In this document: positions 1 to 10,953 of the stretch, one piece after another
Layout of the letters: each line of letters starts with the position of its first letter
Numbering within the stretch: position 1 is the stretch's first letter
From: Tubulanus polymorphus
Lineage: Eukaryota; Nemertea; Palaeonemertea; Tubulaniformes; Tubulanidae
Direction of reading: 5' to 3'
DNA: 64,000 bases
Assembly (NCBI RefSeq): GCF_964204645.1
Contig: NC_134032.1
Coordinates: forward strand, 4,738,916 to 4,802,915
Program-made: the position numbers and the translations under genes
The notes under the pieces: generated by a model
Told to the model about the DNA's origin: nothing
Database searches by the model: none
What the model saw: the letters and a program-made list of their open reading frames with translations, nothing else

Positions 1-5
1 GATGA

Positions 6-308
6 CATAACTTAGCATTAGAAAAATACAATAAAGCAGCAGAAGAATATAGAGAAAAACGACAAAACTATATGGATTATATTAACAAGGAATTATATGA
101 TCAGAAGATTTCACATAGAGATTTTCAATCAGTCGATGATGCAATGAGTTTCTATAACGCGGTAACCAATAAAGAAAAATTACATCTACATAAACCTACA
201 ATATCAGATTATTATACCCCAAGTAATGAACAGAAGAAATATGAAATAATTTGGATTTTAGGTGGAACTGTTATTGTTATATTTGTAGCATATAAATTTA
301 CTAATTAG
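6..308 (+). CDS. Polinton protein with C-terminal membrane anchor, left-truncated
   Basis: The reading frame is open from base 6 and closes at 308; an in-frame TGA lies at 3-5, so upstream coding may be cut by a stop or by the window edge. The first methionine is at 72. The N-terminal part is charged and helical (about 60 residues, rich in E, K, Y, Q). The C-terminus is one hydrophobic helix (IIWILGGTVIVIFVAYKF) followed by four residues, as in a tail-anchored protein. It lies 19 bases before another small membrane-protein gene. This suggests a virion membrane or structural protein of the element; the exact function is not recognisable. Confidence 0.5.
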   Translation, partial: HNLALEKYNKAAEEYREKRQNYMDYINKELYDQKISHRDFQSVDDAMSFYNAVTNKEKLHLHKPTISDYYTPSNEQKKYEIIWILGGTVIVIFVAYKFTN

Positions 309-327
309 TAATTTTTTTTCTAAATAA

Positions 328-765
328 ATGGATGATAATATTGATATTATTCCTCATGATATAAATAAAACTAAATTAAAAATATATTTAGAAAAACAAA
401 TATTAGAATTTGAAAGTGACTTAAAAGTTAAAAAGAAAAAATATTTAAAAAGTAAAATTATATATTATTTGATTATAAGTGGTTCGGTTAGTTCTGTAAT
501 ACAATTAGTTCTGTAATAACATTTCTAGCAATATTCAGTCCATTAACACCTTTAGCTATATCAATTGGCGTGTTAGGATTAAGTTCAAGCGTTTTAACTG
601 GTATAAGTTCAAAATTAAATATAAAAAGTAATAAAGAAAAAATTTAAACTAATATAAAAGAAATTAGAAAAATTAAAGAATACACTAGATTATATAATAA
701 GTTTAAATGGTTATATAACAGTTGAAGAACAAGATAAATTATTAAAAGAATTAATAAATTATTAA
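328..765 (+). pseudogene. small Polinton membrane protein, broken by a 17-bp duplication
   Basis: Starts at ATG 328 with a lysine-rich amphipathic region, then a hydrophobic stretch. A near-perfect 17-bp tandem duplication (489-505 and 506-522) shifts the frame and creates the stop at 514-516. The hydrophobic segment (FLAIFSPLTPLAISIGVLGL) and a coiled-coil-like tail continue in other frames to the TAA at 763-765. It is probably one original membrane protein of about 140 residues. No catalytic motif is visible. It sits between two other structural-type genes of the element. Confidence 0.5.
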
Positions 766-781
766 TTTTTTAATTATATAA

Positions 782-2162
782 ATGGTAGATAGTTTTCCAA
801 AAGCTTTCCAATATAATAAATCAATTAAATATAATATACCTGCAATAGATTTTAATAAAGATATTACATATAGAAATGGAGTTTTAGATTCATTAACTAA
901 TTTAGAAATTTATGTTACTGAAACTAATAATTTTAATGCAAAGATGGAAAATTTCATGTATATTTAATTAATTTTAAAAAATTGAAAGATGAAAAACCAT
1001 GGTTATTAAAATCTAATATGAAGTATTGGCAGAACCAATTAAATTTTGCTGTTTTTTGTGCAACAACAGGTTGTGGAATTAGTTGGAATGATCATTTGAA
1101 TAATTCTAAATATAAATTAATTCAAAGTTTATTTAGATTTCATACATACTTTCAAATCAGAATAATATTAAATGAATTAGAGTGTGCTTTACCAGGATCT
1201 AGATATTTTAAAGAATTAGATAATAATATTAATTTATCAAAGGTTTATAAAATTTGCAATGAATTTAATATAGATATAAATAATTCTGATTTTAGAACAC
1301 AAATTGGAACAATAAGATCACTTCCTTGTCCTGAAAATATTTTACAATATTGTACACTTCCCATACCATCTAATAGTTTTTATAATATCTATAATAATAA
1401 ATGAGGTTATGGTACAATAGAAACTATGGATTTAGAAACATTAAATTGCCGAAATTTTATGATAATTTAAAACAAAAAAAAACAATAATGGTTGGGATTA
1501 TTTTATTTTAGAAAATAGTGAAGGTTTTACTAAATCGGGTATACAAAGAATAAATCAATCAATTAGAACTTATTTGATATGTAATCTAGGTGCACAAGTT
1601 GAAACAAGATCCCCAATAATTGGAAATCTAAATACATCATTGATACACAGAAACAATTTAAAGTTTTATTTGAAGATTCCATTCATAATGATAAAAATTG
1701 ATCGATTCCAGAAAACATTGTAAGATATCAAAATTATTTAGATAAATCACATATTAGATTAAATTATTGTAGGCCCTAAAAGGCCCTAATCTATTAATTA
1801 TTTCTAATGATTTAGTATTAAAGCTGGGAAACATAATTGGTTATAATAATCTAATTAAAACTGAAACAATAAATAATTCATTTGGATTAAATGATATAAA
1901 TAAAAAGATTATCACTGCTCCAAAATTAATGGAAGGTGAAAAAAATAAAAAACACATTCAATCAACAGAAACTAAAACTAAGAATATTAAAATAAATAAT
2001 GATTCTAAACCGGATTATAATACATCAGAAAATATTAAAACTGATAATATTCAACATGAAATAATTAAAACTGATAATGACAATAAATTCCATGAAAATA
2101 CTAAATTAGCTTTAACTTGTATAGGAATTGTTATAGGAGGAATATTATATTTTAAATTTTAA
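782..2162 (+). pseudogene. conserved Polinton structural-type protein, multiply broken
   Basis: Homologous-looking coding sequence runs the whole length in changing frames: ATG at 782, frameshift near 950-965, a long open stretch 982-1404 ending in TGA (1402-1404), further fragments at 1,480-1,760, and an open C-terminal piece from about 1,790 to 2162. The central piece contains NMKYWQNQLNFAV and CATTGCGISWNDHL, which I associate with a protein common in Polintons. The C-terminal piece is lysine/asparagine-rich and ends in one transmembrane helix (LALTCIGIVIGGILYF) plus a short tail. A minor virion protein is the likely role, by neighbourhood. At least four lesions make it a pseudogene. Confidence 0.55.
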
Positions 2163-2178
2163 TTTTTTTATTATATAA

Positions 2179-3642
2179 ATGGATGTAGAAGGTGGAGGAG
2201 ATATTGGAATGGATAATTTTGATGAACCTGGCATAACTGATGAACAACAACCTGATTTTGATGAAACAAGTTTTAATGACGGTAATGAGCCAGAATATGA
2301 TAATAATTTAAATATGCCTGATTTTATTAAAAATGCAGAATCACAATTAAATCCTGAAAATTTAGACCCAGATTTAGTAAAACAAGATTTAGATAATTTA
2401 AACAAAACACCTAAATTAGAACGTATAATTGAAAATTCTAAACTTTACATAAATGATGAAGACGTTGGACCTTTAGCATATCAATTAAAATTTTTAGATA
2501 ATGGTAAATGGTATTATCATTTGAAAGGTGATTATTATATTGATATCACTTATAAACGTGAAAACAAAATATTAGCAGAATCAACTTTAGAAAAATTAGA
2601 ACCAGGTAGAATTAAAAGAATTAGTAATAGTAATGTAATAGCTGATGTTATAAAACAAGAATTAACTGATAATGATATAGACGTATCTAAACAAAGAATT
2701 AATGAATTATTTGAAATAATCAAAAAGAAATCAGAAACAGAAACAACTTCTGAACAGAATATAACTTCCAAAACTAGTAAACTTAAATCAAATAAAGTTC
2801 CAATTGAAAAACTTTTACCGAATGGATTAATTGATGCAACAGATCAACAATTAGAAGATTTAGATAATATATTTTCTGTTGAAGCAATTAGAGAAATTAA
2901 AAGTATAAGACTTGCATCTGATAAAATTGCGCATGATAAAAGTATTAGAGATTTTAGAATTAGAACTTTAGAAATAGAATTAACTGATAAAAATAAAGAA
3001 ATAGAACAATTAAAGTCTGATTTAGATCATCAAGTGATTGATGAAATAGAATATAGGCAAAAAGAATTACACTTAGAAAAAGAAATTAATAATTTAAAAG
3101 ATAATTTAGAAGTACAGAAAGAAGAAATTAAATTATTATTAAAATCATATGATGATAATATTAATAGATTAAAAGTTATTTTTAAAGATTTGTTGATAAA
3201 ACCAAATTCTGAAATATCATTAAAAGATAGAATAAAGTTATTATTTTAATTAGAAGGAATAACAATTCTTTCCATTCTAACAGCTGTAACTATGTTATTT
3301 ACAACAATTGGTTTAGCAATATCAAATTCTTTGAAATCTACTCCTACTCCCAATAAACCGGATAAACCCCCGAATGATAATAGTTCTATACAAGATAAAG
3401 TTAAAGATGGTTTAAAGAAATTATCAAAATATTTATGGGAACTATCTAAATAATCTGCTGCAGCTTTACCAGGAATTATTGCATCAATTGTTGGTTTTGT
3501 ATTGAAATCTGCAGGTAATATTCTTAACTTTGCTGCTGAATATATTATTTTATTTTTAATTACAGTTATAAGTGCTATTATTTTTGGGTTAGTGAATATG
3601 ATATCAAAAAGATATCAGGAAAAAATAATAAAAAATAAATAA
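2179..3642 (+). pseudogene. Polinton coiled-coil protein with hydrophobic C-terminus, two in-frame stops
   Basis: A single frame from ATG 2179 to TAA 3640-3642, interrupted only by TAA at 3247-3249 and TAA at 3451-3453. The N-terminus (about 60 residues) is very acidic. Residues about 250-330 form a long heptad-rich coiled coil. The part after the first stop contains a hydrophobic helix (ILSILTAVTMLFTTIGLAI), a lysine-rich linker, then LPGIIASIVGFVLK and a final membrane segment. The architecture fits a conserved Polinton membrane-associated virion protein. The frame is kept over the full length, so decay is recent or the stops are few chance hits. It directly precedes the capsid gene. Confidence 0.55.
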
Positions 3643-3661
3643 TTAATTTTTTGTTAAATAA

Positions 3662-4729
3662 ATGAGTGGGAGTTATATAAGTCCTTCTAAGATTTCTAGA
3701 ATATCTAATGCTATTAAAGCAGAAAGATCACATCATATAATTACTCATAATCCTTCAAATATTAATTCGGATGAAACTTTATATGTTTGAATTCCTAGAT
3801 TAACACAAAACACTTTTTATGTTCCAAATAGTATTTATTTATCAGCCGATATAAAAGTAACAGGTCATGATAATAATTATGTTGTCGATAATGTTGGGAG
3901 ATATTTGATTAAAAAGTTAACAATAAAGATTGGTCCAGAAACAGTTTTCTCATTAGATGATTATAATTTATTTATGCATTATAAAGATGTATGGTTAACT
4001 AAAGAAAATAGAAATAATATGATATTTCAGGGCATTCAATCGGAAAACCATAATAAATTAAGATCGGGAGCTAATGACACAATAGTAACTCGTGCCACAG
4101 ATAATTTGATTAAAAAGATTTATGGAAGCAAATATAAAATTCCATTAGACTATGAATTGATAAATAATAATGCACCTTCGTATAAATATGTAATTCAATA
4201 AAATATTATATTTGAGATAACATTTGCTCCTGTAAATGAAATTTTATCATCTAGCGTTGTTAAAGATATGGGTTATAAATTATCGAATATATGTTTAGAA
4301 TATAACACAGTAACTAATGAAAATATTGCTAACACAATTCAAACTCAATACAATCAAGGATTTTCATTATTATATGATTATATTGATAAATTTAAAACTG
4401 TAACTATTAATGCAAATGATGAAATAATTAATAAGAATATTAACTTCTCAAGAAGATCTATTAAAGGTATATTAATATTTTTTACTATTGCAACATATTG
4501 TAATGGTGCAACAAAGGTAGATAATTATTATAATCCTGAAATAACAAAAGTAGAAATAACTATCGAAGGAATAGCAAATAAAATATTTTGCCAGGGAATG
4601 AGAATGATAGATCAATGGCCAGAAATTAGAAAACATTTTACGAATGAAATAGTAAAATCATTTGAAAATTGTAATATTAATCAAATTGATTATTATACCG
4701 GCAATAAACGGTATTCGAAAAACGCCTAA
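3662..4729 (+). pseudogene. Polinton major capsid protein (double jelly-roll), truncated, two in-frame stops
   Basis: ATG at 3662, one continuous frame to TAA 4727-4729, broken by TGA at 3788-3790 and TAA at 4199-4201. Diagnostic capsid motifs are VDNVGRYLIKKLTIKIG, TVFSLDDYNLF and KDVWLTKENRNNMIFQGI, matching the first jelly-roll of Polinton/adintovirus hexon-like proteins. A second jelly-roll region follows, with WPEIRKHF near the end. The reading ends about where the family would continue, in a junction sequence of different composition (4,700-4,760), so the C-terminal part appears deleted. The integrase begins only about 30 bases later. In the virus-like life cycle this protein forms the icosahedral shell. 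Confidence 0.8.
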
Positions 4730-4759
4730 TGAAAAACACCGAATCGGAAAAAGCATAAC

Positions 4760-5778
4760 GTGAAACAAGATAAATTAGATAAGATAATCCCACAAAATTT
4801 AGTTAAATATAAAGATATAAATGAATTTATGTTAGAACAACCAACATACACAACACATAAAAAAATTGTTAGAAAATATAAAACTCGTAAAACTATGGTA
4901 AGTTATGTAGATCAACAGTGGCAAGGAGATTTAATTGATATGAAAAATGTTAAGAAAGATAATGATGATTATTGGTGGATATTGAATATAATTGATATTT
5001 TTAGTCGTTATGTATGGAGCTTCCCACTTTATAGAAAAGATGCTGTACAAACATCAAATGTTTTAAGAAAATTTCTTTCGGATAATAAACTAAAACCAGA
5101 AAAAATACAATTTGATGATGGAAAAGAGTTTGATAATTCACTTGTTCATGAACTCTTAGATAATCATAATATTAAATATTTTTCAACAAAATCGGATAAA
5201 AAAGCAGCAGTTGTTGAACGATTTAATAGAACATTAAGAACAAGAATGTGGAAATATTTTACAGCAAATAATACTTCAAATGGATTGATGTTTTACCAAA
5301 ATTGTTAGAAGGATATAATAATTCTTATCATTCTTCTATTGGAATGAAACCTATTGATGCTAGAAAACCTGAAAATGCTGAAATTGTTTGGAATAATTTA
5401 TATGGAGCATTTCTTGTAGATGATTTTGGTGAACCTAAATTCAAAGTTGGTCAAAATGTTAGAATTTCTAAGTATAAAAAGATATTTGACAAAGGATACG
5501 ATCGAAATTTTACTAGGGAAATATATAAAATAAAAAAGGTAATAACAACACAACCATATGTCTATAAATTAGAAGATTTAGATGGTGAAGAAGTTGATGG
5601 CTACTTTTACGAAGAAGAATTAAGTTTAACTACTGGAAATCTAGAACAAGAATATAAAATTGAAAAAGTATTAAAAACAAAAACTATTAAAAGAAAAAAA
5701 TATTCTTTAGTAAAATGGGTTGGATGGCCAGATAAATTCAATGAATGGATATTATCAAGTAAAATTAAAAATATATAA
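4760..5778 (+). pseudogene. Polinton integrase with C-terminal chromodomain, one frameshift
   Basis: Retrovirus-type DDE integrase core: the first Asp in WQGDLIDM, the second in IQFDDGKEF, the Glu in VVERFNRTLR. The frame runs from about 4760 (GTG; no ATG seen, N-terminus probably lost) to a stop at 5306-5308, and continues after a frameshift near 5,295 from 5302 to 5778. The second half carries an SH3-like segment and ends with a chromodomain (YSLVKWVGWPDKFNEW), typical of Polinton integrases and thought to direct insertion to chromatin. The ATPase start codon follows directly at 5779. Confidence 0.85.
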
Positions 5779-6346
5779 ATGAATAAGGAATTATTTATAT
5801 TTGAGCCTCATAATATGTTAATTTCTGGTGTAACAAATTGTGGAAAAATATATTTTATATTAAATTTATTAGAAACTGTTTATAAAAACTATTTTGATAA
5901 TATAGTATTATTTTGTCCAACATATGAATTTAATCAAACTTATGATAGAAATATTACTAGAAATAATAAATTTATTATATTAGATCCTAAAACAGTAAAT
6001 GAAAATTTAGATAATTGTATTAAAATAGCAATAGATATTTATAAAGGATCAAATACATAATTCATTATAGATGATTGCGCAAATTTACATGATTCAAAAA
6101 TTAGAGAGAGTGAGTTATGTTATTTAGCTTTTTCTGGTAGACGGGATAACAACATGGGTTTTAAATCAAAAATATAATTCAATTGTTAAAGACTTTAGAG
6201 AAAACATTAGATTTTTAGTTTTATTCTACAATAAAGATAGAAAATCTATGAAAAATGCGCTTGAGGAAAATGATATTATTCCGCATGATTTACATAATGA
6301 ATATATGGATAAGTTGAAAAATATTGAGATCAAAATTACTATTTAG
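5779..6346 (+). pseudogene. Polinton packaging ATPase (FtsK/HerA, A32-like), broken
   Basis: The ATG abuts the integrase stop. Walker A-like GVTNCGKIYF keeps the Lys, but the following Ser/Thr is Ile. Walker B-like FIIDDC comes just after an in-frame TAA at 6058-6060. A frameshift near 6,140-6,150 is followed by QKYNSIVKDFRENIRFLVLF and a run to the TAG at 6344-6346. Order and motifs match the ATPase that packages DNA into capsids in Polintons, adintoviruses and virophages. The lost Walker A Thr, the stop and the frameshift make it non-functional. Confidence 0.75.
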
Positions 6347-6381
6347 ATTACAACACCCATTTAAATATGAATTTATTTAAA

Positions 6382-6645
6382 TTCAACTAGCTTGTTAATC
6401 TATTACATATTTAGTTACATTCTAGTTGAATTCTAGTTATTGGTATTTGAAACAAAAATCAAATAAAATTCAGCAATATTTCAACTAGCTTGTTAATCTA
6501 GTATATTTTTAGTTACATTCTAGTTGAATTCTAGTTATAAGTAGTTGGAACAAAAATCAACTAGATTTAACAAGAAATAAATAAAAACAACAATATTTCA
6601 ACTAGCTGGTTAATCTAGTTGAATTCTAGTTACATTCTAGTTGAA
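6382..6645. repeat. tandem array with TTCAACTAG / CTAGTTGAA inverted motifs
   Basis: About 2.5 units of roughly 100-117 bp. TTCAACTAG occurs at 6382, 6480 and 6597; its complement CTAGTTGAA occurs at 6422, 6520, 6615 and 6637, usually as CTAGTTGAATTCTAGTT. Each unit could fold into a hairpin. It separates the capsid/integrase/ATPase block from the next plus-strand genes of the Polinton. An origin, regulatory array or simple satellite are all possible. Confidence 0.7.
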
Positions 6646-6685
6646 TTCTAGTTGCAACAACACAACTAATTTGTTTGTTATATAA

Positions 6686-7081
6686 ATGGGAGGTGAAAAG
6701 AAAATAAAATCTAAAAATGGTGATGTTCCAATTGAAAAAACTTTAGATGATTTAAGAATAACAGAAACAAAATGAACTCCAGATGATGGTGCTTTAGATA
6801 ATGTTACAACAAATTATAATTATGAATATTATCTTTATTGTAAACATCAATTAGAAATATTAAAAGCATCTGGAAAATGTACAAATTTTATCGGTAAAGA
6901 TTTAAAAATTTAACTTATAAAACCGCGAGAACAGCTAGAATTAGATAAATGGATTGGATATTTATCATTTCAATTAGGTGGATTTATGACATTATTATCA
7001 ACTGGAGTTATAACATTTTCAAATATTGAAAGTAAAAATATTTCTATAATAAATGAACAAGGTGGAAGAAGTGAAGAATAA
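6686..7081 (+). pseudogene. unrecognised Polinton protein with C-terminal hydrophobic segment
   Basis: One frame from ATG 6686 (MGGEKKIKSK) to TAA 7079-7081, interrupted by TGA at 6773-6775 and TAA at 6911-6913. The middle has YNYEYYLYCKHQLEILK and the C-terminal part a hydrophobic stretch (GGFMTLLSTGVITF). Its last 29 bases overlap the next gene in another frame, a compact arrangement typical of viral elements. No domain is recognised. Confidence 0.45.
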
Positions 7082-7529
7082 ACCGAGATCACAGATACAA
7101 ATTGAATGGTCTCGGCAATTAGGAATTAAATCACAAGAATATAAAAAAGCCGTAAAAGAAAAAATAAGTCATAAAAATGTTAATAAAAATAGTGAAAATA
7201 TTGTTATTTCTACTCCTTCTAATGATAGAATATTTGATAAATGTCTATATTTTACAGTTGGATTTGTAATTGTATTCATTTTGATTGGGTGTAATTGGTA
7301 TAAGAAATCAAATAAAATTCATGATATTAATAATTCTGAAACAACTGCTAGCAAAAATGAAAATACTTCTGAAATTACAAAATTGATAATAAAAAAATGG
7401 ATTAATATTTTAGAAAAAAAGGAAAAAAATAATTTTTTTAAATTAATTGAATATCTCACTACTTTTGTCTATCTATGCGAAGCAATTAAATTGTCATTTC
7501 GGATTCTAGATATTCATTATTTTTATTAA
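7053..7529 (+). CDS. hypothetical Polinton membrane protein, 158 residues
   Basis: Intact frame from ATG 7053 to TAA 7527-7529. The N-terminal 65 residues are lysine-rich, followed by one strong membrane helix (CLYFTVGFVIVFILIGC, about residues 64-80) and a charged tail of about 75 residues. It overlaps the previous gene and is the last plus-strand gene before the strand switch of the element. No homologue is recognised; a virion or membrane role is only inferred from position. The AAA-rich tail may include frameshifted sequence. Confidence 0.45.
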   Translation: MNKVEEVKNKPRSQIQIEWSRQLGIKSQEYKKAVKEKISHKNVNKNSENIVISTPSNDRIFDKCLYFTVGFVIVFILIGCNWYKKSNKIHDINNSETTASKNENTSEITKLIIKKWINILEKKEKNNFFKLIEYLTTFVYLCEAIKLSFRILDIHYFY

Positions 7530-7544
7530 TTTATTTTTTTGAAT

Positions 7545-7870
7545 TTAATCAACAATTTCTAAATCATGATGGCCATCTTCATTTTTTCCATGATAGATTA
7601 TTTTAAATCCTTCTTAATCTTTTAATTCCTCTGTACTCAATGAAACCCATTTATCAGGTAAAAATACTTTAAATTCTCGCGATGTACTAACATTGCAGTA
7701 GCTTAAATTAGCTGATACTTTCTCTCCATATTTAGTTTTTATCTTTTCTAATTTCAATATTTTATGTTCAATTTCTTTTGTAACATCAACTAACTTTTTT
7801 ATTTCAAATTGTTTTTTGCTGGTTTTATTCTGTTATTTATTGTTGCTAAGAATGCTTTTCTATCTCCCAT
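7545..7870 (-). pseudogene. small OB-fold-like single-stranded DNA-binding protein, broken
   Basis: Minus-strand ATG at 7868-7870 (MGDRKAFLATINNRIKP). A frameshift in an A-run about 55 bases downstream is followed by KLEKIKTKYGEKVSAN and VFLPDKW. TAA at 7614-7616 interrupts and the end is TAA at 7545-7547. The KTKYG...VFLP pattern resembles a small protein found in many animal transposons and viruses that I take as a nucleic-acid-binding fold; this is family memory, not proof. It is the first gene read leftwards from the repeated module at 7,864-7,952. Confidence 0.4.
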
Positions 7871-7952
7871 TTATTAGCAAAACAATTACTTGTGGTGATG
7901 AGTGGTGTCTCGACCGCTCGACCTCTGGTATGAAAGCCTACTTTCCCCATTA
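7864..7952 (-). repeat. repeated upstream module, copy A
   Basis: About 90 bases sharing CTCGACCGCTCGACCTCTG and TGAAAGCCTACTTTCCC with copy B at 10,945-11,037. Each copy overlaps the start codon of a minus-strand gene, so it may be a promoter/5' leader or a piece of terminal repeat. It abuts the truncated end of the polymerase gene, marking a rearrangement. Confidence 0.7.
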
Positions 7953-9760
7953 CTAACATTTACCTGTAAACACAAATGCTTCTTTATCTTCTTCTGTCAT
8001 TATAATTTCTATATTTGTATTCAATAATTTACTAAATCTTATTTCATATTCAATTAATAAGTCACAAAAATGATTAATAACATTTTCATTTCTGTAATTA
8101 TAATATTCACTTTCAATTAGTTCTGGATAATCAGATTTTATATATAATCCAAAAGCAGCAGCTGATTGATGAATCTTTTTAATTGTATTTGTTTTTGGTG
8201 TTTCAACTGAAAAATCATTTTCATTAGAATTAATTTCTTTCTTTTATGATATATTTCTTTTCTATCTTTATCGGTTAGTTCTTTATTTAATGATTCCAAA
8301 TCTCCATATATAACAAATGGTACTTCATTTTTGTAATCATATTTTTTTAATTCTAATATTTTATCCTTTTCATTTGGTAAAACTAATTTACAATAATCAT
8401 GATTTTCACATAATTGTTTATGATTAAATAATGCACTTTCAGTTCTGAATTTATGTAAACATTTTCTACATAGATATATTTTATTATCAAAATCATTTTC
8501 TGATTTAAAAAATAAATCAATTCTTTTAATCCACATATAATGATTCTCATAATATAATATATCTATAACACCATTTGAATCATAATCTTTTGATAGATAT
8601 AAAGGTTCTAATGTATAATGTTTTATATTGTTACCTTTTGTATTTGGCAATTTGATTAAATCAAATACATTTATCTTTATATTATTATCTCTTTCTATTT
8701 TTGGGATGGTTTTAATCATAACAGGATACTTATCTATCTTATAATTATTTTCAAATGGTTTATAATGAGTTAATCTAAAACTATGTTGTTTATAATCTTC
8801 AACTGGGTGTAAACAACTAATTATTGCCCATAGAAAACATTTATCATCTTCATTTTGTACATTTATAACAGCATTAGTTTTAAATGGTAGTTTAATATAA
8901 CTCGATGCTTCAATATTCAATGGTTCTTTATAATATGATACATTATTTTCATCAATTGGTTTTGATTTAGTTAAATTATTATATTTTGTGTTATAAACAT
9001 GTAAAGTCATAAATATTATTTCATCAAATATTAAACCAGATCCTTCAAAATATTTCTCTTCTATTTTAGTTTTTACTTCATTATAACATTTATCTAATTT
9101 ATCATTTATATGTTGTTTAGATATAATATGTTGTGAATGAGAACTTATATTATATATTGGTTTATCTTCAGATTTTATGAATTTAACTTTTGATGAAATA
9201 CTTATTTTAGGATATTCAACATCAGTAATTATTTTTATAATATTTTTCATATTTTCTAAATGTTTTTTATTTTCTTCTACTGTTTTTCCTTTATGAAATT
9301 TAAACTCGATAGCTGCTGGGCCAATATCACTTTTAAATGCTTCAGTTGTCTCTATATCTTTTTTATTATCTAATGAATTAATATAATTTCTTACATATTC
9401 CATGTATGGTCTTTTATTGTTTAATTTATTTTTTATGCTTTTAATTGTCTTATGTTTCTTATCATTATCTTCATCAAAATATTCTTCACCTAAAATGTCA
9501 TTATTCTTATTTCCAATATGACTTTTAGATTTTAAATGTTCATTATAATATCTTTTATCACTGAATGATTGATTACGAGTATCACATTTGTATGTTTCTT
9601 TTTCATTCTTTAATTCATCTAATTTAGTTTCTAATATATCATCTTTATATTCTAGTTTCAATTTATTCTCTAAATGTGTTTTAGTTTTATTGTGTCTTGA
9701 TTTTTGGGATTTATCTATATTGATATTACATGTTGGGCAGTAGTACTTATTTGCTTCCAT
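7953..9760 (-). pseudogene. Polinton family B DNA polymerase, N-terminal part only
   Basis: Starts at 9760 with a C2H2 zinc finger (CPTCNINIDKSQKSRHNKTK). A second finger-like segment follows near residue 60. The open frame runs to 8138, but the true frame switches near 8,245 and continues to a TAG at 7953-7955. The protein-primed polymerase signature VIYGDLESLN (exonuclease motif I, DxE) lies near residue 490. After the frameshift, GLYIKSDYPELIE and IMTEEDKEAFVF fit the region following exonuclease I. The remaining exonuclease motifs and the whole palm/thumb are absent: sequence stops at repeat copy A. It cannot replicate DNA. Confidence 0.75.
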
Positions 9761-10146
9761 TTTAATACTAAATTTTTTTTTTAAATTGATTTTAGAAGTT
9801 CAATGATTTATATATGAATAATTTCAATCATACTTTACTAACACTTTTAATGTTTAAAAATCTAACTCATACAAATATAAATATTGAAATAATGTTTATA
9901 TATATATATATATATTTCTATAAGAGCTCGTTAATTACTCGTTACTTATATATGTTATTCATTTATATTTTATTCATGTATATGAATATTTTAAGAGTAA
10001 TAGGGGTTTAGTTGGTTCAGGTTAAAGGTTGAATGGTCGAGGTCATTAGAAAATAAATATTAAAAGCAATTTAAAACTATAATATATTTTCATAGCCGTT
10101 TGTATTTTAGTTAAATAATAAAATAATTATTATCATATCTTTTCTA
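9761..10146. other. AT-rich Polinton spacer
   Basis: Very AT-rich with a short (TA)n tract near 9,898-9,914. The short open frames here are low-complexity and I do not believe they are genes. Confidence 0.5.
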
Positions 10147-10390
10147 TCTCCCACTTATAAGGAAAACAAATTACTTGGTGATGAGTGGGGATTACTTCCC
10201 CTTGTATATAACAAGCACGCTATTAACCGTTCTCACCCAAGCCTCACAGCATCTATTTATCCGGGCACAGTTGACACGCAATCACTGTACTACAGTAATA
10301 GCACACGCGTTAATAACCGTTCTCAGTAGCGACTCACTGTATCATCTATCGTCCGTTCTCACTAGAGCCTAGCTGTGATGAGTGGTGTCT
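10147..10390 (-). repeat. upstream module copy C, split by an insertion
   Basis: 10,147-10,188 matches the first half of copies A and B (CTCCCACTTATAAGGAAAAC, then GTGATGAGTGG). The module resumes at 10,375 with a second GTGATGAGTGG followed by TGTCTC. The intervening 186 bases are unrelated and carry three copies of CGTTCTCA. The 11-bp direct repeat (10,178-10,188 and 10,375-10,385) looks like a target duplication around a small insert. Confidence 0.55.
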
Positions 10391-10407
10391 CATACTCGGT
10401 TGAATTA

Positions 10408-10953
10408 TTATTTTGAGTTATGATATTTTGAATTAAGATGGTGGGATTTATTGCTTCGAATATAATATTTTCCACAATCCCATAACACTTTTTCATTAGG
10501 TTCATATATAGGCGTAACAATTTCATTATCTAAGTTACATTGAACTGCAACATCTTTATATGATTTTTCATTATCTAATTCACATTGAATACCAATATTT
10601 GATGAATTTTCATTATAGATAATTTTTTTATCATCGAAATAATCTATTCCTAAAACATTATTGCTTAAATTTTGATGGTGTTTTTGTGATTCGAGATGTC
10701 TTTTATAATTTCTTTTTGTTTTAAATTCATCACAAACTTCACATTTTATTTCATCCACATTCATATTTTGTAATCGTCATTTTCTTTCATTGGAATTTTC
10801 TGGAGTTTCAAAATCTATTACATTTTTTATATGATTTGCAGTTTTTTCATGTCGTGATTTTTGGGATTTATCGATATATTTTTTACAATATTGGTAATAA
10901 TATTGATTTTTATTAACATTAATTTTTTCTGGCTGGTGTTCATTCTCCCCCAT
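10408..10953 (-). pseudogene. C2H2 zinc-finger protein related to the polymerase N-terminus, one in-frame TGA
   Basis: One frame of 181 codons from ATG 10953 to the stop at 10,408, interrupted by TGA at 10777-10779. The N-terminal finger region reads YIDKSQKSRHEKT, clearly related to DKSQKSRHNKT at the head of the polymerase gene, but its first Cys pair is degenerate. A second finger (CEVCDEFKTKRNYKRHLESQ) is well formed. A C-terminal segment ends YYIRSNKSHHLNSKYHN, again finger-like. It lies downstream of module copy B. It could be a duplicated, shortened polymerase head or an independent zinc-finger gene. Confidence 0.6.

Noticed and set aside
1402-6775. Reassigned TGA (as Trp) in the Polinton
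   Set aside because: TGG is used normally, TAA stops also interrupt the same genes, and true frameshifts are present. Pseudogene decay explains it.
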